Assembly: GCA_938092135.1 (NCBI GenBank)
Contig: CALLJL010000031.1
Location: forward strand, 1-45,282
DNA length: 45,282 nt
Reading direction: 5' to 3'
DNA from: an uncultured bacterium
GTDB taxonomy: Bacteria; Acidobacteriota; Aminicenantia; Aminicenantales; CALLJL01
Positions 32,881 to 41,222 of this stretch are shown one piece after another. Under the pieces are notes generated by a model. The model worked only from the letters and a program-made list of their open reading frames with translations, was not told where the DNA came from and did not search any database. How positions within the stretch are numbered: the first letter of the stretch is position 1; the number at the start of each line of letters is the position of its first letter. A program made the translations under genes and the position numbers.

Positions 32881-34605
32881 TTAACAAAGGATATATCTTG
32901 TGTGAAAAACGTCCTTTGTCTTTTCCTTCCACTCTTTTAATTTTCTCTGAAGTTCTTTAAGGCGAAGATCGTATTCCTTTTTAAGATAATCTATTTCCAC
33001 ATTAATTCTTCGCCAATTCTGACGGGTTCGAAGCGATCGCTCTTCCTGCGAATGTTTAAATATCTCTTGCAGCTCCTGACTTCTTCTTTTAAAATCCTGA
33101 AAAATTCGATTCCAATCATGGGAACTGAAACCAAATCCCCTTTCTTCTTCGGCGATTTCAATTTCAAGCTCTATCGTCTTTTTATCCCGCACGAGTTCAA
33201 GCTTTACCTTCTCACCTTTTCTTTTTTTTTGAATAATTGAATTGAGCTCATCGATAGTTTCAATGCGGCGTCCATCAGCTCGTATAATGACATCACCCAC
33301 TTTGATTCCGCCTTTTTCAGCCGGCGAATTGGGATCAAGCTGTGTTACCAGAATTCCTTTCCCATCTTTGACTCCGAAATATTCGGCCAATGAAGGCCCA
33401 ATTTCCTCAGGATAAATGCCAATATAACGACGGCGTTCAAAAAAGCGAAATCTTTCAGGGAAATCAGGCGAAAGGAAAGGCATCGGTCGCAAAAATTCGG
33501 GCAAAAAGCGCTCGAGCTCTCGTTCGGCTTCTTCCTGTGGATAGGCTCCCAGTTTAACTTTAATTTCTCTTATTTTGCCGTTCCTCTCAATTTCAAGAAT
33601 AACTTCTTGTCCCGGCCGACGATTTCTTATCTCCCGAGCCAGGTATTCACCATTGATTACCTTCCGGCCATCAATTTTAAGAATGATATCACCGAGCTTT
33701 AAACCAGCTTGCTGAGCAGGGCTGTTTTTCTCAACCAGAGTAATTCTTACTTTCCCTTTACTGTCCTCTTCTAGAGAAATTCCTAACCAGCCGCGCTCAA
33801 TCCGGCCTTTTTCTTTAAGTTCATCAGCTACTTTTTTGACTAAATCAACCGGAATAGCCAGAGCAAGACCAGAGGCGGGAGCTTCACCGCGGCTTATAAC
33901 ATAACCAGAGCCAACCACATCCCTTTCCCTAAACTCAAAAATTACCGGACCTCTTTCAGCATAGGGTCCGCGCAGAAGGCCAATCATTTCGCCTCGGCGG
34001 TTAACCACAGGACTGCCACTTGCTCCAGGAAGAACCGAAATATTTAATCTTATCCTATCCTCCGAAATCGAGCTGATTATTCCCTGGGTAATAGCCGGCG
34101 TATCCTCAGGGGAAACACTTACGACTGCAATCCACTCCCCAGGAGAAACATCTTGGCTTTGAGCCCTGGCAATTGGCTGAAGGCCCTTATCTTTAACTTG
34201 AAGCAGGGCCAAACGAGTTAAGGGGTCAAAACCTATGTAACTGGCCTCGCAAGTTTGGCCATCATGGGTTTTTATGGTTATTCTTTCCTTTCGGGGTGAA
34301 ATCAAAGCGGTGGTCATAATAGAGCCGTCACGATCAATAACCACGCCGGTGGCCACTCTCCTTAACCCATCGGCCACTTCTACCTTAACCACCGAGGGAG
34401 CTACTTTTTTCAAAACTTCAGCCGCCTCCTCAGCGGCGAGGGGTTTAGCCTGTATTTGTAAAGAAAACAAGGTAAAAACAAAAGAAAAAAAGCTTAAGGC
34501 ACCAAGAAATAAGAAAAAAGGCTTTAAACTTTTTAAACCAATCATTTCCTTTCGCCTTATAATTTTATCCTTTCCATTCTTTCTTCTTTTACTTTTCAGT
34601 TCCAT
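32881..34605 (-). CDS. HtrA/DegP-like double-PDZ protein, catalytically degenerate
   Basis: 574 residues from ATG 34605 (GGGAGG 5-6 nt upstream; an in-frame TTG at 34620 overlaps the anti-sigma stop). Signal/anchor segment (SLKPFFLFLGALSFFSFVFTL), then a trypsin-like domain (about 60-260), PDZ1 (about 270-355, RGWLGISLEED, AGLKLGDIILKIDGRKV), PDZ2 (about 395-485, EKGGIKVGDVIIRADGRRI), and a charged coiled coil at the C-terminus. The Ser site is present (GASGSPVV), but the His position (normally TNxHV) reads MTTALIS and the Asp position (DPxTDLA) reads DPLTRLA. So it should not cleave by the usual triad. Third gene of the sigma/anti-sigma operon; perhaps a PDZ sensor or chaperone. Confidence 0.9.
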   Translation of the reverse strand: MELKSKRRKNGKDKIIRRKEMIGLKSLKPFFLFLGALSFFSFVFTLFSLQIQAKPLAAEEAAEVLKKVAPSVVKVEVADGLRRVATGVVIDRDGSIMTTALISPRKERITIKTHDGQTCEASYIGFDPLTRLALLQVKDKGLQPIARAQSQDVSPGEWIAVVSVSPEDTPAITQGIISSISEDRIRLNISVLPGASGSPVVNRRGEMIGLLRGPYAERGPVIFEFRERDVVGSGYVISRGEAPASGLALAIPVDLVKKVADELKEKGRIERGWLGISLEEDSKGKVRITLVEKNSPAQQAGLKLGDIILKIDGRKVINGEYLAREIRNRRPGQEVILEIERNGKIREIKVKLGAYPQEEAERELERFLPEFLRPMPFLSPDFPERFRFFERRRYIGIYPEEIGPSLAEYFGVKDGKGILVTQLDPNSPAEKGGIKVGDVIIRADGRRIETIDELNSIIQKKRKGEKVKLELVRDKKTIELEIEIAEEERGFGFSSHDWNRIFQDFKRRSQELQEIFKHSQEERSLRTRQNWRRINVEIDYLKKEYDLRLKELQRKLKEWKEKTKDVFHTRYILC

Positions 34606-34616
34606 TTTTTCCTCCC

Positions 34617-35021
34617 TCAATATTTAACTCCAGGAATAAAGTTTTCGTTGACAGTTTCAAGAATATAGATCACTCTTTTGGCCGGACTGTCAGCAAAATC
34701 TCGGAGAAAATCAACTGGCTCAATTAAAGATAGAATCGATGGCTCAACTCTCCCGAATCGATCAGCCCTAGAAGAGGCTATTTTTTCAGGCTTTTCCTGG
34801 GAATTATAAATTTGAGGCCAAAATATAATTCCCAAAATCAATAAAACCATCAAGGCTGAAGCCAACATAATTGATGGTCGCTGGATGATTCTGAGGGCAA
34901 TTAAAAAATACTTTTTCCTTGCTTTTTTTCTTTCCCTAATCTTTTCAAGAACCCTCTCTTCAAAATCTTCTGGGGCTTTAACTTTGGGCAAAAGATCTTT
35001 TAAGTTAAGATCAGCCATCAT
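34617..35021 (-). CDS. Putative anti-sigma factor, single-pass membrane protein
   Basis: 134 residues. The N-terminal cytoplasmic helix region (about 1-45: LNLKDLLPKVKAPEDFEERVLEKIRERKKARKK) is followed by one transmembrane helix (about 52-72, SIMLASALMVLLILGIIFW) and a periplasmic tail of about 60 residues. This is the layout of RseA-type anti-sigma factors. The zinc-binding HxxxCxxC of the ZAS class is absent, so the identification rests on position: it overlaps the ECF sigma gene by 4 nt and directly precedes the HtrA-like gene. AAAGGAGGG precedes the tandem ATGs. The periplasmic part would be the signal-dependent cleavage target (inference). Confidence 0.75.
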   Translation of the reverse strand: MMADLNLKDLLPKVKAPEDFEERVLEKIRERKKARKKYFLIALRIIQRPSIMLASALMVLLILGIIFWPQIYNSQEKPEKIASSRADRFGRVEPSILSLIEPVDFLRDFADSPAKRVIYILETVNENFIPGVKY

Positions 35022-35563
35022 TTCCCTCCTTTAAGGGCGTTTTCAAGCTGACGCCTTAAAAGATGACGGGCCCGACTAATGCGGGCCTTTATAGTCCCTA
35101 CAGGCCGACCAAGCATTTGAGCTATTTCTTCCTGAGAAAAACCTTCCACGTCTTTAAGGAGAAGGGGTATCCGGTAATAGGCAGGTAATTTATTTAAAGC
35201 CTGCTCGAGGTTACGACTTAAACCCGTTGTCGGTGGATCATAACTCACGCCTTCACTTCCCAGTTCTGATGTTACTTCTTCCAGGGAAACAAAATTAACC
35301 TTACTCCTTTTTTTTGCCTCAGACTTGGCTAAATTAGAAGCAATGGTGAAGATCCAAGCCCCAACTGGACCTACAGGCCTGTATTGATGGGCCCGAAAAT
35401 AGACCCGGACAAAAGTCTCTTGGGCTAGGTCCACAGCTCTTTCATAATCCCCAACGGCATGAAAAAGAAAATTCACGAGCCTGTCTTTATAAATTTTCAT
35501 TAAAGTAGCCAAAGCCATTTCATTTCCTTGCTTGATCTGCTCCATAAGTTCTTGCTCATCCAT
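35018..35563 (-). CDS. ECF sigma factor, RpoE-like
   Basis: 181 residues. Region 2 (about 25-90) contains YERAVDLAQETFVRVYFRAHQYRP and WIFTIASNLAKSEAKKR. Region 4 (about 125-175) contains LPAYYRIPLLLKDVEGFSQEEIAQMLGRPVGTIKARISRARHLLRRQL with its helix-turn-helix. No region 1.1 or 3, as expected for group 4 sigma factors. With the downstream membrane anti-sigma gene and the HtrA-like gene it forms a compact envelope-stress operon with 4-nt overlaps or close spacing. Autoregulation is usual for such operons; I could not identify a confident ECF-type promoter upstream. Confidence 0.95.
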   Translation of the reverse strand: MDEQELMEQIKQGNEMALATLMKIYKDRLVNFLFHAVGDYERAVDLAQETFVRVYFRAHQYRPVGPVGAWIFTIASNLAKSEAKKRSKVNFVSLEEVTSELGSEGVSYDPPTTGLSRNLEQALNKLPAYYRIPLLLKDVEGFSQEEIAQMLGRPVGTIKARISRARHLLRRQLENALKGGK

Positions 35564-35713
35564 CTTTCATACCTTAAAACCAGAATTTGAGATAATTGGT
35601 TGCAGCATTGTCACTTTCAATCTAACTCTTAGCTTAAAATATCTTTTATTCCCATCTAAAATGGAAAGGACTCCAACTAATAATTATCATACCTGATTTC
35701 TTAAAATTTTGCC

Positions 35714-35742
35714 TTGACTTTAAAGACCAGGATCAATATATT
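35714..35742 (+). promoter_or_regulatory. Sigma-70 type promoter of the riboswitch-tup operon
   Basis: TTGACT at 35714-35719, a 17-bp spacer, then TATATT at 35737-35742. Transcription would start near 35749, about 50 nt before the riboswitch. The rest of the 450-bp spacer from 35564 holds only the divergent sigma-gene upstream region, the riboswitch and its terminator. Confidence 0.7.
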
Positions 35743-35800
35743 TTAAATTTGCCTCTGGAAGAGGCTTTGAGAATGTTCTTTTAATGGGGAATCAACTAAG

Positions 35801-35896
35801 AACTCCGAGCCAGATTACCTAAAGCCTGAAGGCCATGGTAGCTGGCCGATAGGGTTTGGTTGGAAACGACTAAGCCTCCCGCTCAGGAAAGGAGTT
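35801..35896 (+). promoter_or_regulatory. Molybdenum-cofactor-type riboswitch
   Basis: The conserved start CTCCGAGCC and the late block GGCCGATAGGGTTTGGT then ACTAAGCCTCCCGCTC match, from memory, the Moco RNA motif. Pairings seen: P1 AACTCC (35801-35806) with GGAGTT (35891-35896); P2 GCCAG (35809-35813) with CTGGC (35842-35846); a 7-bp stem 35856-35862/35867-35873 closed by a GAAA tetraloop. A P3-like arm is possible: TACC with GGTA around a GCC-TGAA-GGC hairpin. Published work links absence of P3 to tungsten-cofactor sensing, so this P3-bearing form suggests Moco, although the next genes are a tungstate-type transporter. With the terminator at 35908 it would switch the operon off when cofactor is plentiful. 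Confidence 0.85.
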
Positions 35897-35907
35897 GAGG
35901 CAAAAAA

Positions 35908-35943
35908 GGGCATGCTTTCCTGGGGGAAGGCATGCCCTTTTTT
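35908..35943 (+). terminator. Intrinsic terminator of the riboswitch
   Basis: GGGCATGCTTTCC (35908-35920) pairs with GGAAGGCATGCCC (35925-35937) around TGGG, 13 pairs with one G-T, followed by T6. It lies 11 nt after riboswitch P1 and 73 nt before tupA. CCTCC/GCCTC inside the aptamer (35874-35878) could pair with GAGGC (35897-35901), a possible link between aptamer and terminator. Confidence 0.9.
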
Positions 35944-36016
35944 ATTAAGCTCATTAATTCAACCATAAAAAATAATCATACAAGATAAGTAAGAAAAGGC
36001 AAAGCTGGGTTAAAAA

Positions 36017-36874
36017 ATGAAAAAATATCTATTTCTTTTCCTTATTTTTCTTATCTTCTTTTTCTGGCAATTTTTTTCTATCTTTCCAAAGGAAATCTTC
36101 ACTTCAGGATTAATCCTGGCCACAGCCACCAGTCTTTATGACAGCGGTCTCCTTGATATATTGCTCAAAGTCTTTGAAAGGCAATCAGGAATAAGGGTTA
36201 AGACAATTGCTGTCGGTACAGGAGAAGCTTTAAAAATGGGGCAAAAAGGCGAAGCAGATTTCTTGCTGGTCCATATCCCTAAGCTCGAAGAGGAGTTCAT
36301 GGCTGCCGGCCATGGTCTTAAACGTCAAGAATTGATGTTTTCCAGGGTCGTTATTGTTGGTCCAAAAAATGATCCAGCTAAGGTCAGAGGACTTTCTTTT
36401 CCTGAGGCCTTTCGCCGAATTGCTCGTCTCCATGCCCCTTTTATCAGCCGGGCTGATTACTCTGGAATCAATTTTTTGGAGAGAAAAATCTGGGACGAAG
36501 TCGGCCTTATCCCTTCAGGGAAATGGTATCTTGAAACCCAACAGGGAATGGCCGAAGCATTAATAATAGCGGCTGAAAAAAGGGCCCATATTTTAACTGA
36601 TTATCCCACTTATTACCGACTCAAAAATAGGATAGATCTTGAGGTTCTTTCTTCAGATGAAAATTACTTGAATGTCTATTCAGCAATTATTCCAAGGAAA
36701 GTCAGGAATATGGGAAATGAGCAAGAGGCAAAAAAATTATGGAATTTTCTGCTGAGCCCTGAAGCCAGAGAAATCATTATTTCCTTTGGATATGACAGTC
36801 GGAGGAACAATCTACTTTTTTATCCTTATTTCCTAAACTCAACGGCTTTTAGATTTGAAGGGATGGTCAAATAA
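36017..36874 (+). CDS. tupA: Tungstate ABC transporter, substrate-binding protein
   Basis: 285 residues. Signal peptide about 1-25 (very Phe-rich). The mature protein follows the TupA pattern: LATATSLYDSGLLDILLKVFERQSGIRVKTIAVGTGEALKMG, ADFLLVH, EFMAAGHG, VIVGPKNDPA, PFISRADYSGINF, WYLETQQGMAEALIIAAEK and LTDYPTYY. The TTTS-like oxyanion site reads TATS here. Binds tungstate (or molybdate) in the periplasm. Followed by permease and ATPase genes and preceded by a cofactor riboswitch. Discrimination between W and Mo cannot be made from sequence alone. Confidence 0.93.
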   Translation: MKKYLFLFLIFLIFFFWQFFSIFPKEIFTSGLILATATSLYDSGLLDILLKVFERQSGIRVKTIAVGTGEALKMGQKGEADFLLVHIPKLEEEFMAAGHGLKRQELMFSRVVIVGPKNDPAKVRGLSFPEAFRRIARLHAPFISRADYSGINFLERKIWDEVGLIPSGKWYLETQQGMAEALIIAAEKRAHILTDYPTYYRLKNRIDLEVLSSDENYLNVYSAIIPRKVRNMGNEQEAKKLWNFLLSPEAREIIISFGYDSRRNNLLFYPYFLNSTAFRFEGMVK

Positions 36875-36886
36875 AAAAATAACATG

Positions 36887-36971
36887 AAGATTAATTTTTT
36901 CTCATTTTATGGGAATTTAAAACCTCTAGAAATCGACAAAATTGGTTTCATGACCATAAAAAATTAATCTT
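36887..36971 (+). repeat. Perfect 14-bp inverted repeat between tupA and tupB
   Basis: AAGATTAATTTTTT (36887-36900) and its exact complement AAAAAATTAATCTT (36958-36971) flank 57 nt. In RNA this makes a large AU-rich stem-loop right after the binding-protein gene, of the kind that lowers expression of downstream transporter genes or protects the upstream message. The second arm ends 17 nt before the tupB start. Confidence 0.75.
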
Positions 36972-36988
36972 TCCAGGGAATTGTTAAC

Positions 36989-37672
36989 GTGGTTCAGGAA
37001 ATTACTTTAAATGAAATTATTGAAATAATCCGGCTCACCCTCTTCGTTTCAGGCCTATCCACTTTAATCGCCTTCTTTCTGGCTTTGCCAGCTGCTTTCT
37101 TTCTTTATTTTAATCAATTTCCAGGACGCAAAATAATCATCGCTTTAATAAATACCGGGATGGGCCTTCCGCCTGTCGTCGTTGGCCTCATAGTAGCTCT
37201 TTTTCTTTGGAGAAATGGTCCTCTTGGCGGCTTAAAACTAATGTATACTCCCTTGGCCATGATAATTGCTCAAATCATTCTGGCCTGGCCTATAATCGCT
37301 GGTCTTTCTTTGGCTGCCTTCCAGCAGGTTGATCCAGAGCTTCTCTTTCAAGCCAAAGCCTTGGGCGCCTCTAAAAAACAGCTAGTTTTAACTTTAGCCC
37401 GAGAAGCCCGTTTAGGCGAAATTTCAGGAATAATCGCTGCCTTTGGCGCGGTCATATCTGAAGTTGGGGCCGTCCTCATGGTGGGCGGCAATATTAAAGG
37501 CCAAACCAGAGTTTTAACTACTGCTATTCTCCAGGAAACAAGGCTCGGTAATTTCCACTTGGCTGTTATTCTTGCTTTAATCCTTCTGACCATTAGCCTG
37601 ACTATAAACCTTTTGCTCACTACCTGGCAGCAGAAGGGACAAAAACCATGGCGATATCAGAGCTGGAAATAA
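36989..37672 (+). CDS. tupB: Tungstate ABC transporter, permease
   Basis: 227 residues, start GTG 36989. Five or six transmembrane helices of the BPD_transp_1 fold. The TupB-like GLPPVVVGLIVALFLWRNGPLGGLKLMYTP and the EAA-type loop QAKALGASKKQLVLTLAREARLGEISGIIAAFGAVISEVGAVLMVGGNI are clear. Forms the inner-membrane channel energised by TupC. Overlaps tupC by 25 nt. Confidence 0.93.
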   Translation: MVQEITLNEIIEIIRLTLFVSGLSTLIAFFLALPAAFFLYFNQFPGRKIIIALINTGMGLPPVVVGLIVALFLWRNGPLGGLKLMYTPLAMIIAQIILAWPIIAGLSLAAFQQVDPELLFQAKALGASKKQLVLTLAREARLGEISGIIAAFGAVISEVGAVLMVGGNIKGQTRVLTTAILQETRLGNFHLAVILALILLTISLTINLLLTTWQQKGQKPWRYQSWK

Positions 37673-38754
37673 GAAATCTTATTCATTATTACCAAGGAAA
37701 AAGAATTCTCAATATTCCCTTCTTTAATGTTAATCGTGGGGAATGCTTGGTTATCCTCGGTCCCAACGGTGCAGGCAAAAGTACTCTTTTACGAATAGCT
37801 TCGCTTCTTGAAAAACCCTGCCAAGGGGAAATTCTTTTTCAGGGGATTAAAGTAACTACCCGAAATGAGTTAGCCTTTCGCCGGCGTATGGTTTATCTAC
37901 TCGATAAATTTTTATTTTTCCGGGGTAAGGTCAAAGACAACCTTCTTTATGGTTTAAAAATAAGGGGGGTCAGCCAAAAGGAACAATTAAAACGGCTTGA
38001 ACAAATGAGTGAGCTCTTTGCGCTTCAGCCTTTTCTCGAAAGTTATCCCCATGAACTTTCGGCCGGAGAACAGCAGAAAGTTAATCTGGCTCGGGCCCTA
38101 ATCATTGAGCCTGACCTCCTTTTTCTTGATGAGCCCTTTTCGAATTTAGAGCCGAAATTTAAAGAAGAAATTATGGTTGAATTTAGCGCCACTCGAAAAA
38201 AAAGGTCTCAGACAACGATTATCGTTACCCATAACCGTGAAGAAGCATTTTACTTAGCTACTCGCTTGGCTATCTTAATTGATGGCGAAATTAAACAAAC
38301 GGGAAAAACAGAGGAGATATTAGACTTTCCCTCTTGCTTAGAGGTGGCTTCTTTTATTGGCCAAGAAACCCTTGTTGAGGGTGTGGTTGTTGGTCAAGAA
38401 AATGGGATGCTCAAGGTATTTGTGGCCAATAATTATATTTATGCTTTTGGCTCAGCTAAAGTTGGGGAGCCAGTAAGGGTAATTTTTAGGCCAGAAGAGG
38501 TTATTTTGTCGACCGAAAAACCCTCGACCAGTATAAGAAATTGGTTTTGGGGTCAGGTTGTTGAAATTAAGACTCTGGATAAAGTTATTGTTATAAGCCT
38601 TGATTGTGGTTTCCTCTTAAAGGCATATCTAACAAAACCTGCCGTCGAAGAATTGAAAATTGAACGGGGAAAGAAATTTTGGGCCGGAGTTAAAGCTTCA
38701 TCTCTTTCGGCCCTAACTCTGAGAGATGGAGAATTAAAAAATAGAGCAAATTAA
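37648..38754 (+). CDS. tupC: Tungstate/molybdate ABC transporter, ATP-binding protein
   Basis: 368 residues. ABC ATPase at about 1-235: Walker A GPNGAGKST, Q-loop region (here LLDK), signature LSAGEQQKVNLARAL (LSGGQ read as LSAGE), Walker B LLFLDEPFS and switch His in IIVTHNRE. The C-terminal 130 residues form a beta-rich TOBE/Mop-like region (VEGVVVGQENGMLKVFVANN, VRVIFRPEEVILS). In related ATPases this part binds oxyanion and inhibits transport. The start overlaps tupB, so the subunits are translationally coupled. Followed 32 bp later by moeA. Confidence 0.93.
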   Translation: MAISELEIRNLIHYYQGKRILNIPFFNVNRGECLVILGPNGAGKSTLLRIASLLEKPCQGEILFQGIKVTTRNELAFRRRMVYLLDKFLFFRGKVKDNLLYGLKIRGVSQKEQLKRLEQMSELFALQPFLESYPHELSAGEQQKVNLARALIIEPDLLFLDEPFSNLEPKFKEEIMVEFSATRKKRSQTTIIVTHNREEAFYLATRLAILIDGEIKQTGKTEEILDFPSCLEVASFIGQETLVEGVVVGQENGMLKVFVANNYIYAFGSAKVGEPVRVIFRPEEVILSTEKPSTSIRNWFWGQVVEIKTLDKVIVISLDCGFLLKAYLTKPAVEELKIERGKKFWAGVKASSLSALTLRDGELKNRAN

Positions 38755-38786
38755 AAGCGGAACTAAAGTTCTGGAGGGAAGAAAAA

Positions 38787-40013
38787 ATGATTAGCTACGA
38801 AAAAGCCAGACAACTGGTTTTATCGGAAGCCAGGCCTGGTGGAAAGGAAAAGATTAAACTTGAAAAAGCCCTTGGTCTAGTTGCTGCCCGAGATATTATT
38901 GCTCGTTTTCCTCTGCCACCCTTTACTAATTCAGCAGTCGATGGCTATGCCTTAAGAAGTATGGAGACAATAAAAGAGGAAAATTTTAATTATCCTGTTT
39001 CCTTGAAGCTCCTAGCTCAACAAAGAGCTGGCACCTATTTTTCAGGCCGTCTCAAACCTGGTACGGCCCTTAAGGTCATGACAGGCTCGCCCATTCCCAA
39101 GGGAGCAGATGCAGTCATTCCCCGCGAAGAAGTGGAAGAAAAAGAGGGTCATATTTTCATTAAAAGAGCCGTTAAGGCAGGAGAAAACATTCGGCTCGCT
39201 GGCGAAGATGTTAAAAAAGGACAAAAAATAGTTGACAGCGGCACTGTTTTGCGGCCAGCCCATTTGGGCTTGCTTGCTGCCTGTGGTCAATATGAAGTTT
39301 GGGTTTACCGTCGACCTACAGTCTTTGTTCTGGTCACAGGTGATGAACTCTGTCCTCCTGGTGAATCTTTAAAAAAAGGCATGATTTATGATTCCAACTC
39401 TTTTCTAATCCGAGCCTTGGTTGAAACAACCGGAGCCAGGCTCATGGCTGTTAAAAGAGTCAAGGACCACTTGACCAGTCTCGTGGCCGGCCTTAAAGAA
39501 GCCGTGGCCAAGGCTAATATTATCATCACCTCTGGGGGAGTTTCAGTGGGTGATTATGATCTGGTCAAGGTGGCTTTGGAAAAGATAGGAGCCAAATGTG
39601 TCTTTTGGAAAGTGGCCCAGAAACCGGCAAAGCCTTTGGCTTTTTACAAATTAAAACAAAATAAAGAGAGGGCTTATTTCTTCGGTCTTCCCGGAAATCC
39701 AGGAGCTGTTTTCGTATCCTTTGAAGAATATGTACGGCCCTTTATTAAGAAGATGATGGGTCGAAAAGATTATCTCCCTCAAGAAATTGAAGCTACCTTG
39801 ACCCATCCCATTAAAAAGAAAAGGGGGAGGCTAAACTTTTTCCGGGTAAAATTGCAACTTGAAGGAGGCGAATGGTTAGCCACCTCGGCGGGGGCCCAGG
39901 AATCAGGCATTCTCTCGAGCCTGAAAGAAATTCATGGGCTGGCTCTAATTCCCGCTGAGACCGAGTTCCTTGAGGAAGGGACAAAAATCAAAGTTCATTT
40001 AATTGAAAATTAA
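38787..40013 (+). CDS. moeA: Molybdopterin molybdotransferase
   Basis: 408 residues. Inserts Mo (or W) into adenylyl-molybdopterin. The four MoeA domains are visible: PLPPFTNSAVDGYALRS near the N-terminus, TGSPIPKGADAVIPREEVEE, AGEDVKKGQ, the MogA-like core with ITSGGVSVGDYDLVK and FFGLPGNPGAVFVSFEEYV, and the beta-barrel domain IV at the end. GGAGGG lies upstream of ATG. Directly downstream of the transporter, which delivers its metal substrate. Confidence 0.96.
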   Translation: MISYEKARQLVLSEARPGGKEKIKLEKALGLVAARDIIARFPLPPFTNSAVDGYALRSMETIKEENFNYPVSLKLLAQQRAGTYFSGRLKPGTALKVMTGSPIPKGADAVIPREEVEEKEGHIFIKRAVKAGENIRLAGEDVKKGQKIVDSGTVLRPAHLGLLAACGQYEVWVYRRPTVFVLVTGDELCPPGESLKKGMIYDSNSFLIRALVETTGARLMAVKRVKDHLTSLVAGLKEAVAKANIIITSGGVSVGDYDLVKVALEKIGAKCVFWKVAQKPAKPLAFYKLKQNKERAYFFGLPGNPGAVFVSFEEYVRPFIKKMMGRKDYLPQEIEATLTHPIKKKRGRLNFFRVKLQLEGGEWLATSAGAQESGILSSLKEIHGLALIPAETEFLEEGTKIKVHLIEN

Positions 40014-40054
40014 AGCATGAAAGTAAAAATTTCTAAATTGGCAAATTAAAAAAT

Positions 40055-41011
40055 ATGAAAGACAGGCTGAATCGCCAGATTAACTATATGCGGCTTTCAG
40101 TAACTGATCGCTGCAACCTTAACTGCTTTTACTGTCGGCCCGAAGATGATCATAATTTTATTCCGGCCGAGGAAACTCTTACTTATGATGAGATATTGAG
40201 GCTTGTTCGTCTAGCCTTAGAACTGGGTATTAATCGATTTCGACTTACAGGTGGAGAACCTCTTTTAAGGCCAGATTTAGCTGAAATCATTTTGGCTCTA
40301 AACGCCAGTCCCGGAATTAAAGATCTTTCCTTAACCACCAATGGCCTTCTCCTTGAAGAAAATCTCGATCGCCTTTGGCGAGCAGGTCTGCGTCGAATTA
40401 ATATTTCTCTTGATACTCTCGACAAAGATAAATATGCGGCTATCACTGGAAGTAATAGTTTAGACAAAGTTCTCCGGGCCATTAAGCTAGCCTTAGCCAA
40501 AGGTTTCAATCCAGTTAAAATTAATGTCGTTCTCCTTAAGGGAATTAATGAAGATATCGATGATTTTATCAACTTAGCTTATTTGTTGCCCCTGCACATC
40601 CGATTTATTGAACTGATGTCTTTCCCGCATCGGGACGGTTATTTTGTTTCTGCCAACAAGCTCTTGAAAAAATTGAAGAAGACTGGCCAATTGAATCTAA
40701 TTAAATTGCCTGGTTCTGGACCAGCCCGTTATTATCGTTTACCTGGAATGAAAGGAAGCCTCGGATTTATTACTCCCTACAGCCATCACTTCTGCCACAA
40801 TTGTAATCGACTCCGGATTTCAGCTCAAGGAGAACTTAGAACCTGCCTTTTTGCTGATAAAACTTACGATTTAAAAAAGTTACTCAGAAACGGAGCTTCT
40901 GATGAAGCGATAAAAGATTTCTTTACCTATGTTCTTTCCGAAAAACCCTTGAATTGGCTTCAAGCTGGCAGAATTAAAAGAAATGAAAGTATGAGATCTA
41001 TCGGAGGATAA
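40055..41011 (+). CDS. moaA: GTP 3',8-cyclase (radical SAM)
   Basis: 318 residues. First step of molybdopterin synthesis with MoaC. The radical-SAM cluster motif is DRCNLNCFYC; FRLTGGEPLLRPDL and SLTTNGLLL follow. The C-terminal second cluster motif is CHNCNRLRIS plus a later Cys in LRTCLF. The protein ends in GG, the conserved C-terminal di-glycine needed for activity. Start ATG 40055 lacks a strong ribosome-binding site. Confidence 0.97.
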   Translation: MKDRLNRQINYMRLSVTDRCNLNCFYCRPEDDHNFIPAEETLTYDEILRLVRLALELGINRFRLTGGEPLLRPDLAEIILALNASPGIKDLSLTTNGLLLEENLDRLWRAGLRRINISLDTLDKDKYAAITGSNSLDKVLRAIKLALAKGFNPVKINVVLLKGINEDIDDFINLAYLLPLHIRFIELMSFPHRDGYFVSANKLLKKLKKTGQLNLIKLPGSGPARYYRLPGMKGSLGFITPYSHHFCHNCNRLRISAQGELRTCLFADKTYDLKKLLRNGASDEAIKDFFTYVLSEKPLNWLQAGRIKRNESMRSIGG

Positions 41012-41222
41012 AGCTTGGAAATAGACATTGAGCAGAAAAATTTAGAATTTTAATAAATAAAAAATTTAGCTTAAATAGATAAAAATGGCTAAAGGAAATT
41101 TTTGGGAATTAGCGATAGATTTGACACCTAAAAAAGACAAAAGCCAGGTTCGAAGTGGTTCTGAGCAATGATTAAAAAAGCAAATAAAAATAGAAAGAAA
41201 AGACCGAATAAAGGAAGGGAGA
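41012..41222 (+). other. Spacer between moaA and moaC
   Basis: 211 bp of A-rich DNA inside the Moco cluster. A 28-codon ORF (41085-41171, MAKGNFWELAIDLTPKKD...) is the only readable frame; it has no ribosome-binding site and no recognised relatives, so I do not call it a gene. No hairpin or promoter that I would defend. Confidence 0.3.

Noticed and set aside
41085..41171. 28-codon ORF between moaA and moaC.
   Set aside because: No ribosome-binding site, no recognised relatives, and easily explained by chance.
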